Origin: Acinetobacter sp. LoGeW2-3
Lineage (GTDB): Bacteria; Pseudomonadota; Gammaproteobacteria; Pseudomonadales; Moraxellaceae
NCBI RefSeq assembly: GCF_002688565.1
Contig: NZ_CP024011.1
Coordinates: 496,001-560,000, forward strand
Reading direction: 5' to 3'
DNA: 64,000 nucleotides
Below are positions 26,726 through 36,323 of the stretch, one piece after another; position 1 is the stretch's first letter; each line of letters opens with the position of its first letter. A program made the position numbers and the translations under genes. Under the pieces are notes generated by a model, which did no database searches, had not been told where the DNA came from, and saw nothing but the letters and a program-made list of their open reading frames with translations.

Positions 26726-28009
26726 TTAACTTTCCTGTGGTTGTGCTTCACGGCAGTATTCTGCCAAGGTATTTAAGCGCTGTTTTGCATTTTTATGAAT
26801 CGGATTAGTAGTATCCCAAGCATATCCGGCCAATAAGGATGAAATCATACGGCGAATTTTTTCTTCCTGACGGGTTGAGAATACAACGTCCTGAAATTCA
26901 CCGGAATACCAGGATTCCACATAAGCACGGAAAACCTTGATGCCTTGACGCAATGGCTTCTCGTATTCTTGCATCCAGTCAACATTTTGACCTTGCAACA
27001 CTTTATCCACCAGTGGAATCGCTAGACTGGAAGATTTCAAGGCAATCGTCACACCCGAAGAGAATACTGGATCCAGGAATTCACCGGCATTTCCCAGCAA
27101 AGCATAGTTACGTTCAGCCAGATGTTTCACATTTGCAGAATAACCTACCAGTGTACGTACCTGTGTATCGAACTTGGCCTTGTGCAATACATGAGACAGG
27201 CTTTCATCATCTGCAAGAATACGTTTAAACAGACTTTCCAAGTCTTGCTCAGCAGAATCTTCAAAACCGTATTTTTTAAAAAAGTCCTGCTCAGCCACAA
27301 TACCAAAAGAGGAACGGCCATCCGCAAATGGAATCAGCCAGTACCAGGCACGATGATCTTTGTCGTGTACCGTGATCAGGATTTTTTCACGGTCAAAGTC
27401 TGGATCATCCAGAATTCCATCTTCAATATGAGTAAATACAGCGCGGCGAACCGGAAAATCTGATGGACTTTCTAAGTCCAGGAATTTCGGCAAAATTCGA
27501 CCAAATCCACTGGCATCCAGCAGGAACTTACCCTGAATCTGATAACTTTCACCTTGTTCATCTTTTACAGTTAGGATTGGGTGCTCAGGTTTCACATCTA
27601 CCACTATCACTTCATGACCAAAACGGATTTCAGCGCCTTTGTTCTGAGCTTCTTGTGCTAACAGATGATCAAACTGGGCACGACGCACTTGCCAGGTTGT
27701 TCCCGGTCCTTCACTAAATTTTTCGGTAAAATCATAAAAACTGCGCTGTGGTCCACGCAGGAATGCCGCACCATTTTTAAACTGGAAGGCATATTCATCG
27801 ACATGTGCACGAACAGTATCTAGCAGACCGGCTTCTTCCAGAAAGACCATTGATTGAGGCAACAGCGATTCACCAATGGAAAAGCGTGGAAAATACTGCC
27901 TTTCAATCACTGTCACCTGATAACCCTTCTGTCGCAGTAGAGCTGCTGCCGAACTGCCTGAAGGACCTGCCCCAATAATCAATACATCTGTCTGCTGCAT
28001 GGTGCTCAT
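26726..28009 (-). CDS. FAD-dependent oxidoreductase (tryptophan-halogenase/geranylgeranyl-reductase-like)
   Basis: A 427-residue flavoprotein with the dinucleotide-binding VLIIGAGPSGSSAAALLRQKGY at residues 9-30 and the ERQYFPRFSIGESLLPQS block. AWYWLIPFADGRSSFG is central, and GNAGEFLDPVFSSGV is the second FAD motif. Such enzymes are standard members of APE clusters. Family members include reductases and halogenases. I cannot see whether this one halogenates, reduces or hydroxylates. Confidence 0.85.
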   Translation of the reverse strand: MSTMQQTDVLIIGAGPSGSSAAALLRQKGYQVTVIERQYFPRFSIGESLLPQSMVFLEEAGLLDTVRAHVDEYAFQFKNGAAFLRGPQRSFYDFTEKFSEGPGTTWQVRRAQFDHLLAQEAQNKGAEIRFGHEVIVVDVKPEHPILTVKDEQGESYQIQGKFLLDASGFGRILPKFLDLESPSDFPVRRAVFTHIEDGILDDPDFDREKILITVHDKDHRAWYWLIPFADGRSSFGIVAEQDFFKKYGFEDSAEQDLESLFKRILADDESLSHVLHKAKFDTQVRTLVGYSANVKHLAERNYALLGNAGEFLDPVFSSGVTIALKSSSLAIPLVDKVLQGQNVDWMQEYEKPLRQGIKVFRAYVESWYSGEFQDVVFSTRQEEKIRRMISSLLAGYAWDTTNPIHKNAKQRLNTLAEYCREAQPQES

Positions 28010-28029
28010 TGCACTTTCACCTTTATTCT

Positions 28030-30354
28030 TCAGCGCTTTGGCTGATATTGCTCAATTACAACGTGCTTTTCATCTGATGAAGTAAATAACGTTGCATAAA
28101 TAAATGCGAAAATAACGCCCAATAATACGGTCAGTCCAAAGCAATGGATGGCATAGGTCTGACTGAAGGACAGTAATCCAAAACCAAAGAAGGTCGACAT
28201 CATACATAGGAACAATGCCATCCCCACAACTTGAGGATGGTCATGTCCATGCCGGTAGAAAATCGCGTAATCCACCCCAATTCCGATAATCAGGAACGTG
28301 CCCATAATACTGAACAGGTTAATCTCGACCCCGAGCCAAGCCTGAATGGCAAAGGTGGTCATCAATGCCATACTAACGGGCAGAATCAACGGCAAAATAG
28401 ATTTTTTGCCATACAGTGCACCTAAGCCAATCGCCAAAATGATCAAAGCGATGACCAGCAGTTTCTGGGCATGTTCACGATGCTGTTTAAATAAGGTTGA
28501 TAACTGACTAACCGGACGAAGTAACTGCACGTTTGCTGAGGTTAGCTGTTTCAGTGCCTGTATATCCTGCACATTTTGCAGCATGACCAGTCGTTCAGTT
28601 GGGCTCATCTGCAAAAAGGCCAATGGATGCTCTTTAAATTCGGCTGCTGTCAATAACGGCTGATTTGCTAACTGTTGTTGCCAGCTCAACACATCTTGAA
28701 CATTCAGTTGCATGGCTTCTGCATAGCTCATCAAATCCTGCTGCGGAATCTGTTGTAGCAGTTGGATATTTTGCTGCTGAACTGAAGTTGGCACTAGCCA
28801 TTGTCCCAAAGCCTGTACAGATTCAAGCTTGCCTTGTTCTTGTAAACTGCTTAACTTGGAAAGAAGTGCTGCTTCTCGCTGTTCCAGTTCCGCAGGCGTA
28901 TTGCCGCGTACCAGAAAATATTCACTGCCCTGCTGCTGCATAAAGCGTTCACGTACATACTGATCTTCCTGTTTCAGCTGCTGATCCATACTTTGCAGGT
29001 TACGGATATCATCATTACTTTTCAGGAAGAACAGGCTGCTACCAGTCACAACTAGAATGATGGCAATCAGGCCATAACGTAAGGATTTACGAGCCTGAAT
29101 CCAGTTTCGGGCTTTGCCAATAAAAGCCAAGGTTCGAATCGCAGGTTCTGCATTTAACGCAGGTAAACGTGGCAGCAACAAGATACTGGTCACCCATGCG
29201 CCGGCTAAGCCGACCATGGAAAAGACAGCAATCTGTTTAAAGCCTGGAAATGGGGTAAAGCTCAGCACCACATAGGCCAAAAGCGTTGTCATTAGACCGA
29301 CAAAAAGGCTGGGCAATAAAGGTTTTAAAACTACAAAACCATCGATATGACGGTGCTGTGATTGCATTGCCATAAAATAAAAAGAAAAGTCAACACAAAC
29401 CCCGATCAAACTGGCACCAAAGACCAGCGTCATCAGGTGAATTTCACCGAATAAGGCATAGGTCGCAGCAAAAGCCACCAGACAACCGGTTCCGACTGCG
29501 ATCATTTCAGTCAGCATCGGACGAATGGAGCGGAAGCCGAACCAGACCAGCAATAGAATCCCGAGTGTTGATCCCACACCAATGGTGGAGATTTCTTCTT
29601 TAGCTGAAGTCGTTCCGAACTGGGCAAACAGTAAAGTACCGGTCCAATGTGGCTGAATTTTTAATAGCTTTAACTGCTCATTAGCTTGCTGAATAAAGAC
29701 TGAAGTCTGTTCCTGATAATCAATATTATAAGGATTGTTATTCAACTGCAGGACGATCAGACGCGATAAGCCTTGATCATCATGTATGGTGGCAAAGCCC
29801 TGCTCCAGCTGAATATCACTATTGCCCTGTAGCCCACTTAGCCCCATGGCATAACGTGGAAACAGTAATAGTGGATCCTGCTGCAATAGCTCTGCAGTAA
29901 GCGGCATGCCCGGACTCATCAGCTGCAGCATGCTCTGCTCAGTTAGTGACTGATAGTCCTGCTGTTGCAATAACTCGCGATCCTGCGCAGAAAGCAAGCC
30001 AGCCCGATGTTGATACAAAATCTGAGCAAACTTTTGCTGATCCATCTGTGCCTGAACCGGCTGGAACAACTGGCTCTGATCAACTTGTTTACGCAACAAA
30101 TCTGTGGCCTGATTCAGACTGGTCTCATCCTGGGCATCGAGTACCACAAAGACCTTGTCATTCAGTTGTTCACTGACATACTGCTGCGCTCGTTCCAGAT
30201 TGGCATCCTGATGCGCTTCTGGAAGCAAGGCAAAAATATTGGTCTGGATACGAATATCCTGACGCAACCAGGCTGTCCCGAGCGCAACCGCGATGACACT
30301 CAGGATCACCAGCCATAATGCTGTAAATTTATTTTGCCAGCTGGAAAAGCGCAT
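28030..30354 (-). CDS. MMPL/RND-type lipid exporter, APE operon
   Basis: A 774-residue inner-membrane protein with about 12 spans in two halves. Each half has one span, a large periplasmic loop and five more spans. The repeated core is visible as VFGASLIGVCVDFSFYF in the first half and GTFLIIGIGVDYAIFY in the second. It would flip or export the polyene lipid across the inner membrane. It overlaps the LolA-like gene by 26 bases, consistent with handing cargo to that carrier. Confidence 0.9.
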   Translation of the reverse strand: MRFSSWQNKFTALWLVILSVIAVALGTAWLRQDIRIQTNIFALLPEAHQDANLERAQQYVSEQLNDKVFVVLDAQDETSLNQATDLLRKQVDQSQLFQPVQAQMDQQKFAQILYQHRAGLLSAQDRELLQQQDYQSLTEQSMLQLMSPGMPLTAELLQQDPLLLFPRYAMGLSGLQGNSDIQLEQGFATIHDDQGLSRLIVLQLNNNPYNIDYQEQTSVFIQQANEQLKLLKIQPHWTGTLLFAQFGTTSAKEEISTIGVGSTLGILLLVWFGFRSIRPMLTEMIAVGTGCLVAFAATYALFGEIHLMTLVFGASLIGVCVDFSFYFMAMQSQHRHIDGFVVLKPLLPSLFVGLMTTLLAYVVLSFTPFPGFKQIAVFSMVGLAGAWVTSILLLPRLPALNAEPAIRTLAFIGKARNWIQARKSLRYGLIAIILVVTGSSLFFLKSNDDIRNLQSMDQQLKQEDQYVRERFMQQQGSEYFLVRGNTPAELEQREAALLSKLSSLQEQGKLESVQALGQWLVPTSVQQQNIQLLQQIPQQDLMSYAEAMQLNVQDVLSWQQQLANQPLLTAAEFKEHPLAFLQMSPTERLVMLQNVQDIQALKQLTSANVQLLRPVSQLSTLFKQHREHAQKLLVIALIILAIGLGALYGKKSILPLILPVSMALMTTFAIQAWLGVEINLFSIMGTFLIIGIGVDYAIFYRHGHDHPQVVGMALFLCMMSTFFGFGLLSFSQTYAIHCFGLTVLLGVIFAFIYATLFTSSDEKHVVIEQYQPKR

Positions 30355-30973
30355 TTTCTGCTGCCGTTAAGCTTTGTGGCTGAGCCGTTTGCTGGCTAAA
30401 ATGAATGGTAGTGCTATTCCTTGCCTGCTCATGAATCACAATCTGATTCACATAACGCTGACCTTGCGCATCTACCTGAACAAATAACTTTTTAAATAAG
30501 CTGCTTTTCGGTTTTAACGTTACATTCCATTCGGCTGGGGTATAACGCGCAGAGACCACAGTAAAGTTTTTGGCCAAGGCCGCTTCATTACCGGACATCA
30601 ACTGTAAGAACATGGTAGCCACAGAACCATACGGGGTTTTATCGACTTCAATCTGACTAGAAGTGCGCTGGGTTTTTTGCACCAGTTTTTTCTGAGTCAC
30701 GATCAGATCGGCTCTCACCGGACTTTGAATCTGCCACAATACGCCCTGATTTTTATGGAACAGCACTGTGCCTTTAGATACATAGGTCTTGTTCAATGAA
30801 GCCAGTTTCTTGTGCTGTTCAAAATTGGCCCGTACCACAGGTGTTGCTGACAACTGCGTAAATACCTGCTGTAACTGAGTATTTTGCGCATGTGCTACTG
30901 GCATACTAAGAGTTAAGCTGGCAGCTGCACAGGTACATGCTGCTGCGTATTTCATTTTTTGCAAGAATTTCAT
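30329..30973 (-). CDS. LolA-like periplasmic carrier protein, APE operon
   Basis: A 214-residue protein; the ATG at 30973 overlaps the stop of the thioesterase gene by one base. The signal peptide MKFLQKMKYAAACTCAAASL ends near PVAHAQ. The mature part (VVRANFEQHKKLASLNKTYVSKG, then GVLWQIQSPVRADLIVT) matches the LolA fold family, which carries lipoproteins or lipids through the periplasm. In this operon the likely cargo is the polyene lipid passed on by the MMPL exporter. Confidence 0.85.
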   Translation of the reverse strand: MKFLQKMKYAAACTCAAASLTLSMPVAHAQNTQLQQVFTQLSATPVVRANFEQHKKLASLNKTYVSKGTVLFHKNQGVLWQIQSPVRADLIVTQKKLVQKTQRTSSQIEVDKTPYGSVATMFLQLMSGNEAALAKNFTVVSARYTPAEWNVTLKPKSSLFKKLFVQVDAQGQRYVNQIVIHEQARNSTTIHFSQQTAQPQSLTAAENALFQLAK

Positions 30974-31395
30974 TACGCATTGGCCTGAAACGCTGACCAC
31001 GCATGAAGGCGGTCAAATAAAACTTGAGGAGACTGGAAACACATTTCCCGGGTTTGTATGTCTACAGCCACTTGAGTGGTATAGCCCTTGGTCAACCGTT
31101 TGCCGCTTTCAGCATCAAAGATTTGATATTCAATTTTCAAGCGATTTTCCCATTCCTTGAGTATCGCCCGAACACGGATTTTCTGTTCAAATAAAATGCC
31201 ATGCGCATAACGCACATGACTTTCGATCACTGGCCATGCATAGCCCGACTCACGCATCTGGTTGTAGTTGTACTGAAACTGATCCAGCAACTTACAGCGG
31301 GCAATTTCAAAATACTTCAGATAATGTCCATGCCACACCACATTCATGGTGTCTACATCATGAAAAGGCACTTCTATGATCACATCGGCATGCAT
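30973..31395 (-). CDS. Acyl-CoA/ACP thioesterase (4HBT family), APE operon
   Basis: A 140-residue hotdog thioesterase. The ATG at 31395 is used because the family motif follows at once: VPFHDVDTMNVVWHGHYLKYFEIAR, with the catalytic Asp in D-x-D-x-x-x-V-V-W-H. A longer reading from 31506 would lie within the lyase gene. It could release or proof-read acyl groups bound to the carrier proteins. Confidence 0.85.
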   Translation of the reverse strand: MHADVIIEVPFHDVDTMNVVWHGHYLKYFEIARCKLLDQFQYNYNQMRESGYAWPVIESHVRYAHGILFEQKIRVRAILKEWENRLKIEYQIFDAESGKRLTKGYTTQVAVDIQTREMCFQSPQVLFDRLHAWSAFQANA

Positions 31396-31411
31396 GACGG
31401 ATTTCCTGTGT

Positions 31412-32938
31412 TTAAGATAGGATGGCGCTGCTGAACAGCTCCAAATTTTCAAAACGGTCAACCAAAGTTTGCAGCTCCTGCTGCAACGGGCGATCTTCCT
31501 CCACATATTTGAAGGACTGAAGAACCCATTGTTGGAATGCAGTTAAAACTGAGGTTAATTCTGTATCTAAGCCTTTTAACCAGACTGCCTGCACACAGGC
31601 ACAGCTTAACGCAGCAATCACCTGATCGGTCAGGAGAATCACACGGCTGGCATCACGTGCAGCGATAGTGCCCATGCTGACCTTGTCCTGGTTATGACAT
31701 TCAGTAGAACGAGAGAAGATCGAAGCTGAAAGCGTCTGCTTTAAGGCTTCTGCCGTCCAGGCAGAAACACCGATCTGTACGGCTTTGAATCCATGATTCA
31801 GCGGTAAACGCTCAAGACTGGAACCGGTCAAGTTACGTGGCAGACCATTGTTCATCTTGTAATCCACCAGTTGTGCCAGCTGACGATCCATCAGATCGGC
31901 AATATTGGCAATCATGATCTTGAGACTGTCCATAGCCTGAGCGATATGACCGCCATAGAAATGCCCACCATGTAAAACACGCAGATTCACTGGGTCAATC
32001 AATGGATTATCATTACTGGAATTCAGCTCATTTTCAATAAACTGACGTAGCCAGACTTTAGAATCTTCGAATACGCCAATGATATGCGGTGCACAGCGCA
32101 AAGAATAACGGTCTTGTAGACGTGAGCTTTGATGTTCAGTTTGTACTTCACTATTCAGCCAGTCACGTAATTGTGCCGCGATGTTTTGTTGTCCTGGATG
32201 CGGTTTCTGGGCAAATAAGACTTCATCAAAATGGCTTGGATTCCCCTCCAGTGCCAATACGTTCATCGCAGTAATTAAAGTACTGGTGAAAGAAATCTGC
32301 TCAGCTTTTTTATAATTAAGACAGGCAATTGCAGTCATCACGGCAGTTCCATTCATCAGTGCCAGCCCTTCTTTAGGACGCATCACATGCGGCTGCATGC
32401 CTTTGGCTGCATAAACTTCAGCAATCGGAACAATCTGACCTTGCCAATACACATCGCGCTCACCAACCAGTGCACCAGCAATATAGGATAACGGTGTCAA
32501 GTCACCACTCGCCCCAACCGAACCTTCCGAAGGAATCACCGGAATGACATTTTCATTCAGCATCCAGACCAGTCGTTCCAGCAAGGCATGCGAAACACCG
32601 GAATAACCACGTGCCAGTGAACACAATCGGGTAACGACTACAGCACGTGCCGTGATCAGATCCAGATTCTGACCTAAGCCACAGCCATGAAAACGGGACA
32701 AATGTAGAGGAAGCTCATTGACCTGATGCGGAGGAATCTCGACCAGACAGGAGTCACCATATCCGGTGGTCACACCATAAATGACACCCTCTTCTTCCAG
32801 AAGTTGATCCAGAAAGTCGGCACCACGCTGGATCAACTCACGCCATTCTGCCGAGCTTGGTAAAGCGACTTTTTTTTCCTGACGTGCGACTGCCACCACA
32901 TCTTCAATGGTCAGTGCAGTTTCCCCTACAATTAACAC
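31412..32938 (-). CDS. MIO-type aromatic amino acid ammonia-lyase (HAL/PAL/TAL family), APE operon
   Basis: A 508-residue protein from a GTG start. All family catalytic features are present: Tyr54 in YGVTTGYG, the Ala143-Ser144-Gly145 triad in GSVGASGDLTPL that cyclises to the MIO group, LMNGTAVM, and YSLRCAPHIIG. It should eliminate ammonia from His, Phe or Tyr; in an aryl-polyene operon an aryl-acrylate starter such as coumarate or cinnamate is the natural product. The selectivity pair, aligned without gaps to tyrosine ammonia-lyase, reads Phe83-His84. That differs from the usual TAL (His-Leu), PAL (Phe-Leu) and HAL (Ser-His) pairs. No other hut genes lie nearby, which argues against histidine breakdown. 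Confidence 0.88.
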   Translation of the reverse strand: MLIVGETALTIEDVVAVARQEKKVALPSSAEWRELIQRGADFLDQLLEEEGVIYGVTTGYGDSCLVEIPPHQVNELPLHLSRFHGCGLGQNLDLITARAVVVTRLCSLARGYSGVSHALLERLVWMLNENVIPVIPSEGSVGASGDLTPLSYIAGALVGERDVYWQGQIVPIAEVYAAKGMQPHVMRPKEGLALMNGTAVMTAIACLNYKKAEQISFTSTLITAMNVLALEGNPSHFDEVLFAQKPHPGQQNIAAQLRDWLNSEVQTEHQSSRLQDRYSLRCAPHIIGVFEDSKVWLRQFIENELNSSNDNPLIDPVNLRVLHGGHFYGGHIAQAMDSLKIMIANIADLMDRQLAQLVDYKMNNGLPRNLTGSSLERLPLNHGFKAVQIGVSAWTAEALKQTLSASIFSRSTECHNQDKVSMGTIAARDASRVILLTDQVIAALSCACVQAVWLKGLDTELTSVLTAFQQWVLQSFKYVEEDRPLQQELQTLVDRFENLELFSSAILS

Positions 32939-32943
32939 CCGTC

Positions 32944-33873
32944 TTACCCTCTATCCCAAAAATTATAAAAATTGAACCATTGATATGGCGCACGCATACA
33001 ATGTTGTTCTAATAAAGCCACGTAACTACGCGTCACCTGCTGCATAGACTGCAACCGTGTTTTACGTGGAAAATTTAATTGCTCTGCAACCGAATGAATA
33101 TGTACTTCAAAATGCTGCTGCAGGCGATAGCAAAACACAGCCAATACCGGTGCCTTGAGCAAACTTGCCAGAATCCAGGCACCTTGTGGCCAGCTCGCCG
33201 GCTTCCCTAAAAAATCAACCGTTTGCACACGATCAGACGCTACTGGCACACGGTCAGCCGCCACGATAATCCATTCACCCTGATCCAGCTTTTCCTGGAG
33301 AATTAAAGCAGTTTCTACCCCCAATTCATCGACCGAAATCAAGTTCACATCTGCATGATCATTCAACTTTTTTAGGAATTCATTGAATTTGGTGGCATGC
33401 TTCTGATAGACCAGTACATTAATCTTCTGCGGATGTTCCGACTTGATGGCACGCAGCAATTCAATATTGCCGAAATGCGATACTACAATCACTGCACCTT
33501 TTTGGTAATGATTACGGAAATGCTCATGTCCATGCAGCTTTAATTGCTGTTCCGGAATATGACCCAGCCAGCCTTCGATCTTGTCGAGAATACATTCCCC
33601 AAACTGCATCAAATGCGTATACGTATGAGGCAAACTTGGCATCGTCTTAAAAGGAGATTGATCTCCGGCAAAACGATGTAGGTTTTGCAAATATTGTAGC
33701 GATGCCTGACGTGCAGTATTGGAAAATAACCAGTACCACATAATCACGAAGTACAACACAATACGGCATAACCATCTACCACCCAAGCGATAAAAACCCA
33801 GCATCAGCATCAATGGCAACATGCCACCCCGCTCACGGATAGCATTCCATTTTTTGGCCTGAGTGTCTGCCAC
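32944..33873 (-). CDS. LpxL/HtrB-like acyltransferase, APE operon
   Basis: A 309-residue membrane-associated acyltransferase from a GTG start. The N-terminal span (LCRIVLYFVIMWYWLF) is followed by VIVVSHFGNIELLRAI (about 129-144), the H-x-x-x-x-E active-site motif of lipid A late acyltransferases. IIVAADRVPV and a terminal APYQWFNFYNFW fit the family. It may join the polyene acyl chain to a sugar or lipid head group. Confidence 0.85.
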   Translation of the reverse strand: MADTQAKKWNAIRERGGMLPLMLMLGFYRLGGRWLCRIVLYFVIMWYWLFSNTARQASLQYLQNLHRFAGDQSPFKTMPSLPHTYTHLMQFGECILDKIEGWLGHIPEQQLKLHGHEHFRNHYQKGAVIVVSHFGNIELLRAIKSEHPQKINVLVYQKHATKFNEFLKKLNDHADVNLISVDELGVETALILQEKLDQGEWIIVAADRVPVASDRVQTVDFLGKPASWPQGAWILASLLKAPVLAVFCYRLQQHFEVHIHSVAEQLNFPRKTRLQSMQQVTRSYVALLEQHCMRAPYQWFNFYNFWDRG

Positions 33874-33878
33874 CGGAT

Positions 33879-34613
33879 TTAACCTTTCACCTTGTGATAA
33901 ACCAGTTTAGGCAAACGAACTAACATGCCCGCAAATAGTCGTGAATGTGCTTTGGTTAGACCCACATTATCTCGCCAGACATTAAAGTGCGAGATGCCAT
34001 TTTCCGGATAGATCACTCGGGTTGGCACATTGACAAAAGGCACATTCTCCCATTTTAGGCGCACCAGAATTTCGGTATCAAAGCCCATACGTGGCTGAAA
34101 TTTTGCAGTTTTCAGAATTTTGACTGTACTTGCTAATGGATAGACCCGGAAACCGCACATACTATCTTTAATATCTAGCGACAGGCTATTGATCCATACC
34201 CAGATATGGGTTGCATAACGGCCATAGAGGCGTTTCTTCGGCACGGATTCATCAAACACTGGCTGACCAATCACCATCGCTTCCGGATTTTGCTGTGAAG
34301 CGTCCAGAAAACGCTGCACATCCTGCCAGTCATGCTGGCCATCAGAGTCCAGCTGCAATGCATGGCTAAAGCCATGTTCAGCAGCATGTAGCAGACCAGT
34401 AATCACTGCCTGCCCCTTACCCTGATTGACTTTGTGCTCAACCAGATCAACCAGATCATTTTCAACAGCGATCTGACGCAATAATTGGGTACACTCCGTC
34501 CCACTGCCATCATTCACCATAATAATCGGCAGCTGAAAGCTATTCAGATGCTGAACCAAGGCCTGTAGATAATGCGGGTGGTTATACACCGGAATTACAA
34601 AACATTGTTTCAT
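33879..34613 (-). CDS. Family 2 glycosyltransferase, APE operon
   Basis: A 244-residue GT-A enzyme with the start MKQCFVIPVYNH, the nucleotide site MVNDGSG, NQGKGQAVITGL, and the metal-binding LQLDSDGQHD (about 92-101). SMCGFRVYP is conserved in related membrane-facing transferases. It would add a sugar to the pigment or its lipid anchor; sugar and acceptor are unknown. The stop and start of its neighbours lie within five bases. Confidence 0.85.
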   Translation of the reverse strand: MKQCFVIPVYNHPHYLQALVQHLNSFQLPIIMVNDGSGTECTQLLRQIAVENDLVDLVEHKVNQGKGQAVITGLLHAAEHGFSHALQLDSDGQHDWQDVQRFLDASQQNPEAMVIGQPVFDESVPKKRLYGRYATHIWVWINSLSLDIKDSMCGFRVYPLASTVKILKTAKFQPRMGFDTEILVRLKWENVPFVNVPTRVIYPENGISHFNVWRDNVGLTKAHSRLFAGMLVRLPKLVYHKVKG

Positions 34614-34617
34614 CAGC

Positions 34618-36303
34618 TCAGCCTGTCACCTGTGGTTGTTGCTGTTCCAGTGCAAAGAGTAGACGACCGGATGCCAAAGTTTTATCTCCGAGTTGCAACT
34701 CAAAACTGACTTTATGCGCTTTACGCTTCAAAGTGAGCTGAACTGCCATATAGGGACGAATCAAATCCTGGAATTTTAACTGTTCAAAACCATTACACCA
34801 GTGCAAATCTGCCCAATTTTGTCGCGCAAAATGCTGGATAAAGCCAATCTGTCCTACACCCGGATAAATTGGATGACCCGGGAAATGCCCCTTGAAACAT
34901 TCCAGTTCAGGAGTAAATTCAAGCTGGTAATAGATTTGCTCTTCTTCAACCTGATGCTCAAGTACCACGGGTAATTGCATTGGAGAAAACAGCGATTTTA
35001 AATATTGTTTATTCAGTTTGGACTGGGCATTTTGCGGCATTTGGCTCAAGAAGCGCCACTGACGTGGAATCGCCATGCTTTCCAGTTTATTTACTAACTG
35101 TGCTTTTAACTGCGCTACAAACTTGGCTTTTCCTAAATTTATTAGTTGTGCACGTGCAGTCTCGTTCAAAATCACGACTGCAGCAAGAATCTGACGCTGT
35201 TCTTTTTCATACACCAGCACATGGCTTTGCTGCACGCCTTCGACCGTTAATATGCTTTGCTCAATCGCATCCAGACTTAAGCGTTTTTCTTCCAGCTTTA
35301 CAATCCGATCCAAACGGCCCAATAACTTGAATGTTGACTTGGGATTCTGTGATTCAGTTAGTTCAACTTTATCGCCAGTCAGAATCCAATCCTGACTATA
35401 GGCATGATCAGCACGCATCATCAGCTCACTTTGTTCCCCTGCACCGACCTCGACATTGGCAAAAGGTGTCCATAACCCATCATCTGCCTGCCGATGGGCG
35501 ATCCCACCCGTTTCTGAACTGCCAAACACTTCAGTAATTGGTCTGTTCAGATAAGGACGTACGCCTGCATCCAGCTTGCCCCCGGATGAATAGACCAGCA
35601 GGCAATCTTGCAATAGCACATCTGTAGTCCAGCGTTTTAACAGGGCTGGACTGGAAATCACATAATTCGATTTTTCGAATCCTGCAATTTTCTGTTGAAT
35701 ATCCACTACATCTTCAGGAAAGGCCAATTGATGCTGGTAAAAACTGCGACCGCTAGCTAAAGGCCAGAGTAATTTAAATAACAAGCCATAAATATGCTGA
35801 TGACTCACAGTCGCGATCGCAATCGCATCTACAGGCAGTGCAAAACTGGCATCCAGCCCTGCAACTTCATTAAACAGTTGTTCTAAGGTACGTGGAATTT
35901 TTTTTGGTTGACCGGTAGAACCTGAAGTATAGAAATAGACCTGAGCCTGACTTAAAAATGCATCATCTAAATTCAACTGAATGGTATTAGCTTCATGCTG
36001 TAGCTCAAAACGCTTAAGAAAATAAATCTTTTCAGCAGCCAATTCACGTTCCAGTTCACTGACCCGGTTCGGTGGCAACAGGACTTGCTTACCTGCTTGT
36101 AGTACTGCAAAGAAGAACACCAGAAACTCATAGCTGTCCTGCTCCCAGAGTGCCCAAACTGAAGAGCTTAAAGGCTGAATCTGAGCCGCCTGCTGTTGTA
36201 CATCCTGCCAGAAATCCTGAAAAGAAACTGGTGTCAGATCTGCTTTTACACAAAGCAGGCGTGATGAATTTACATGGTGCTTAAAATGACAAGACATACT
36301 CAT
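34618..36303 (-). CDS. Acyl-AMP ligase fused to a FabA/FabZ-like dehydratase domain
   Basis: A 561-residue two-domain protein. The N-terminal adenylating domain has VYFYTSGSTGQPKKIPRTL (P-loop, about 132-150), TEVFGSSETGGIA and ILTGDKVEL. The C-terminal 100 residues carry FKGHFPGHPIYPGVGQIGFIQHFA, the hotdog dehydratase motif with catalytic His. The first part would activate the aryl starter acid and load it on a carrier protein, and the second would dehydrate 3-hydroxyacyl intermediates. E. coli uses separate ApeH and ApeI for these steps. The start may be at the first or third codon. Confidence 0.85.
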   Translation of the reverse strand: MSMSCHFKHHVNSSRLLCVKADLTPVSFQDFWQDVQQQAAQIQPLSSSVWALWEQDSYEFLVFFFAVLQAGKQVLLPPNRVSELERELAAEKIYFLKRFELQHEANTIQLNLDDAFLSQAQVYFYTSGSTGQPKKIPRTLEQLFNEVAGLDASFALPVDAIAIATVSHQHIYGLLFKLLWPLASGRSFYQHQLAFPEDVVDIQQKIAGFEKSNYVISSPALLKRWTTDVLLQDCLLVYSSGGKLDAGVRPYLNRPITEVFGSSETGGIAHRQADDGLWTPFANVEVGAGEQSELMMRADHAYSQDWILTGDKVELTESQNPKSTFKLLGRLDRIVKLEEKRLSLDAIEQSILTVEGVQQSHVLVYEKEQRQILAAVVILNETARAQLINLGKAKFVAQLKAQLVNKLESMAIPRQWRFLSQMPQNAQSKLNKQYLKSLFSPMQLPVVLEHQVEEEQIYYQLEFTPELECFKGHFPGHPIYPGVGQIGFIQHFARQNWADLHWCNGFEQLKFQDLIRPYMAVQLTLKRKAHKVSFELQLGDKTLASGRLLFALEQQQPQVTG

Positions 36304-36323
36304 TCGCTAATAATTCTATCGTA

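Noticed and set aside
31412..32938. Histidine ammonia-lyase of a hut operon
   Set aside because: No hutU, hutI, hutG or hutC lies nearby, the selectivity pair is not Ser-His, and the gene is embedded in a polyene operon.
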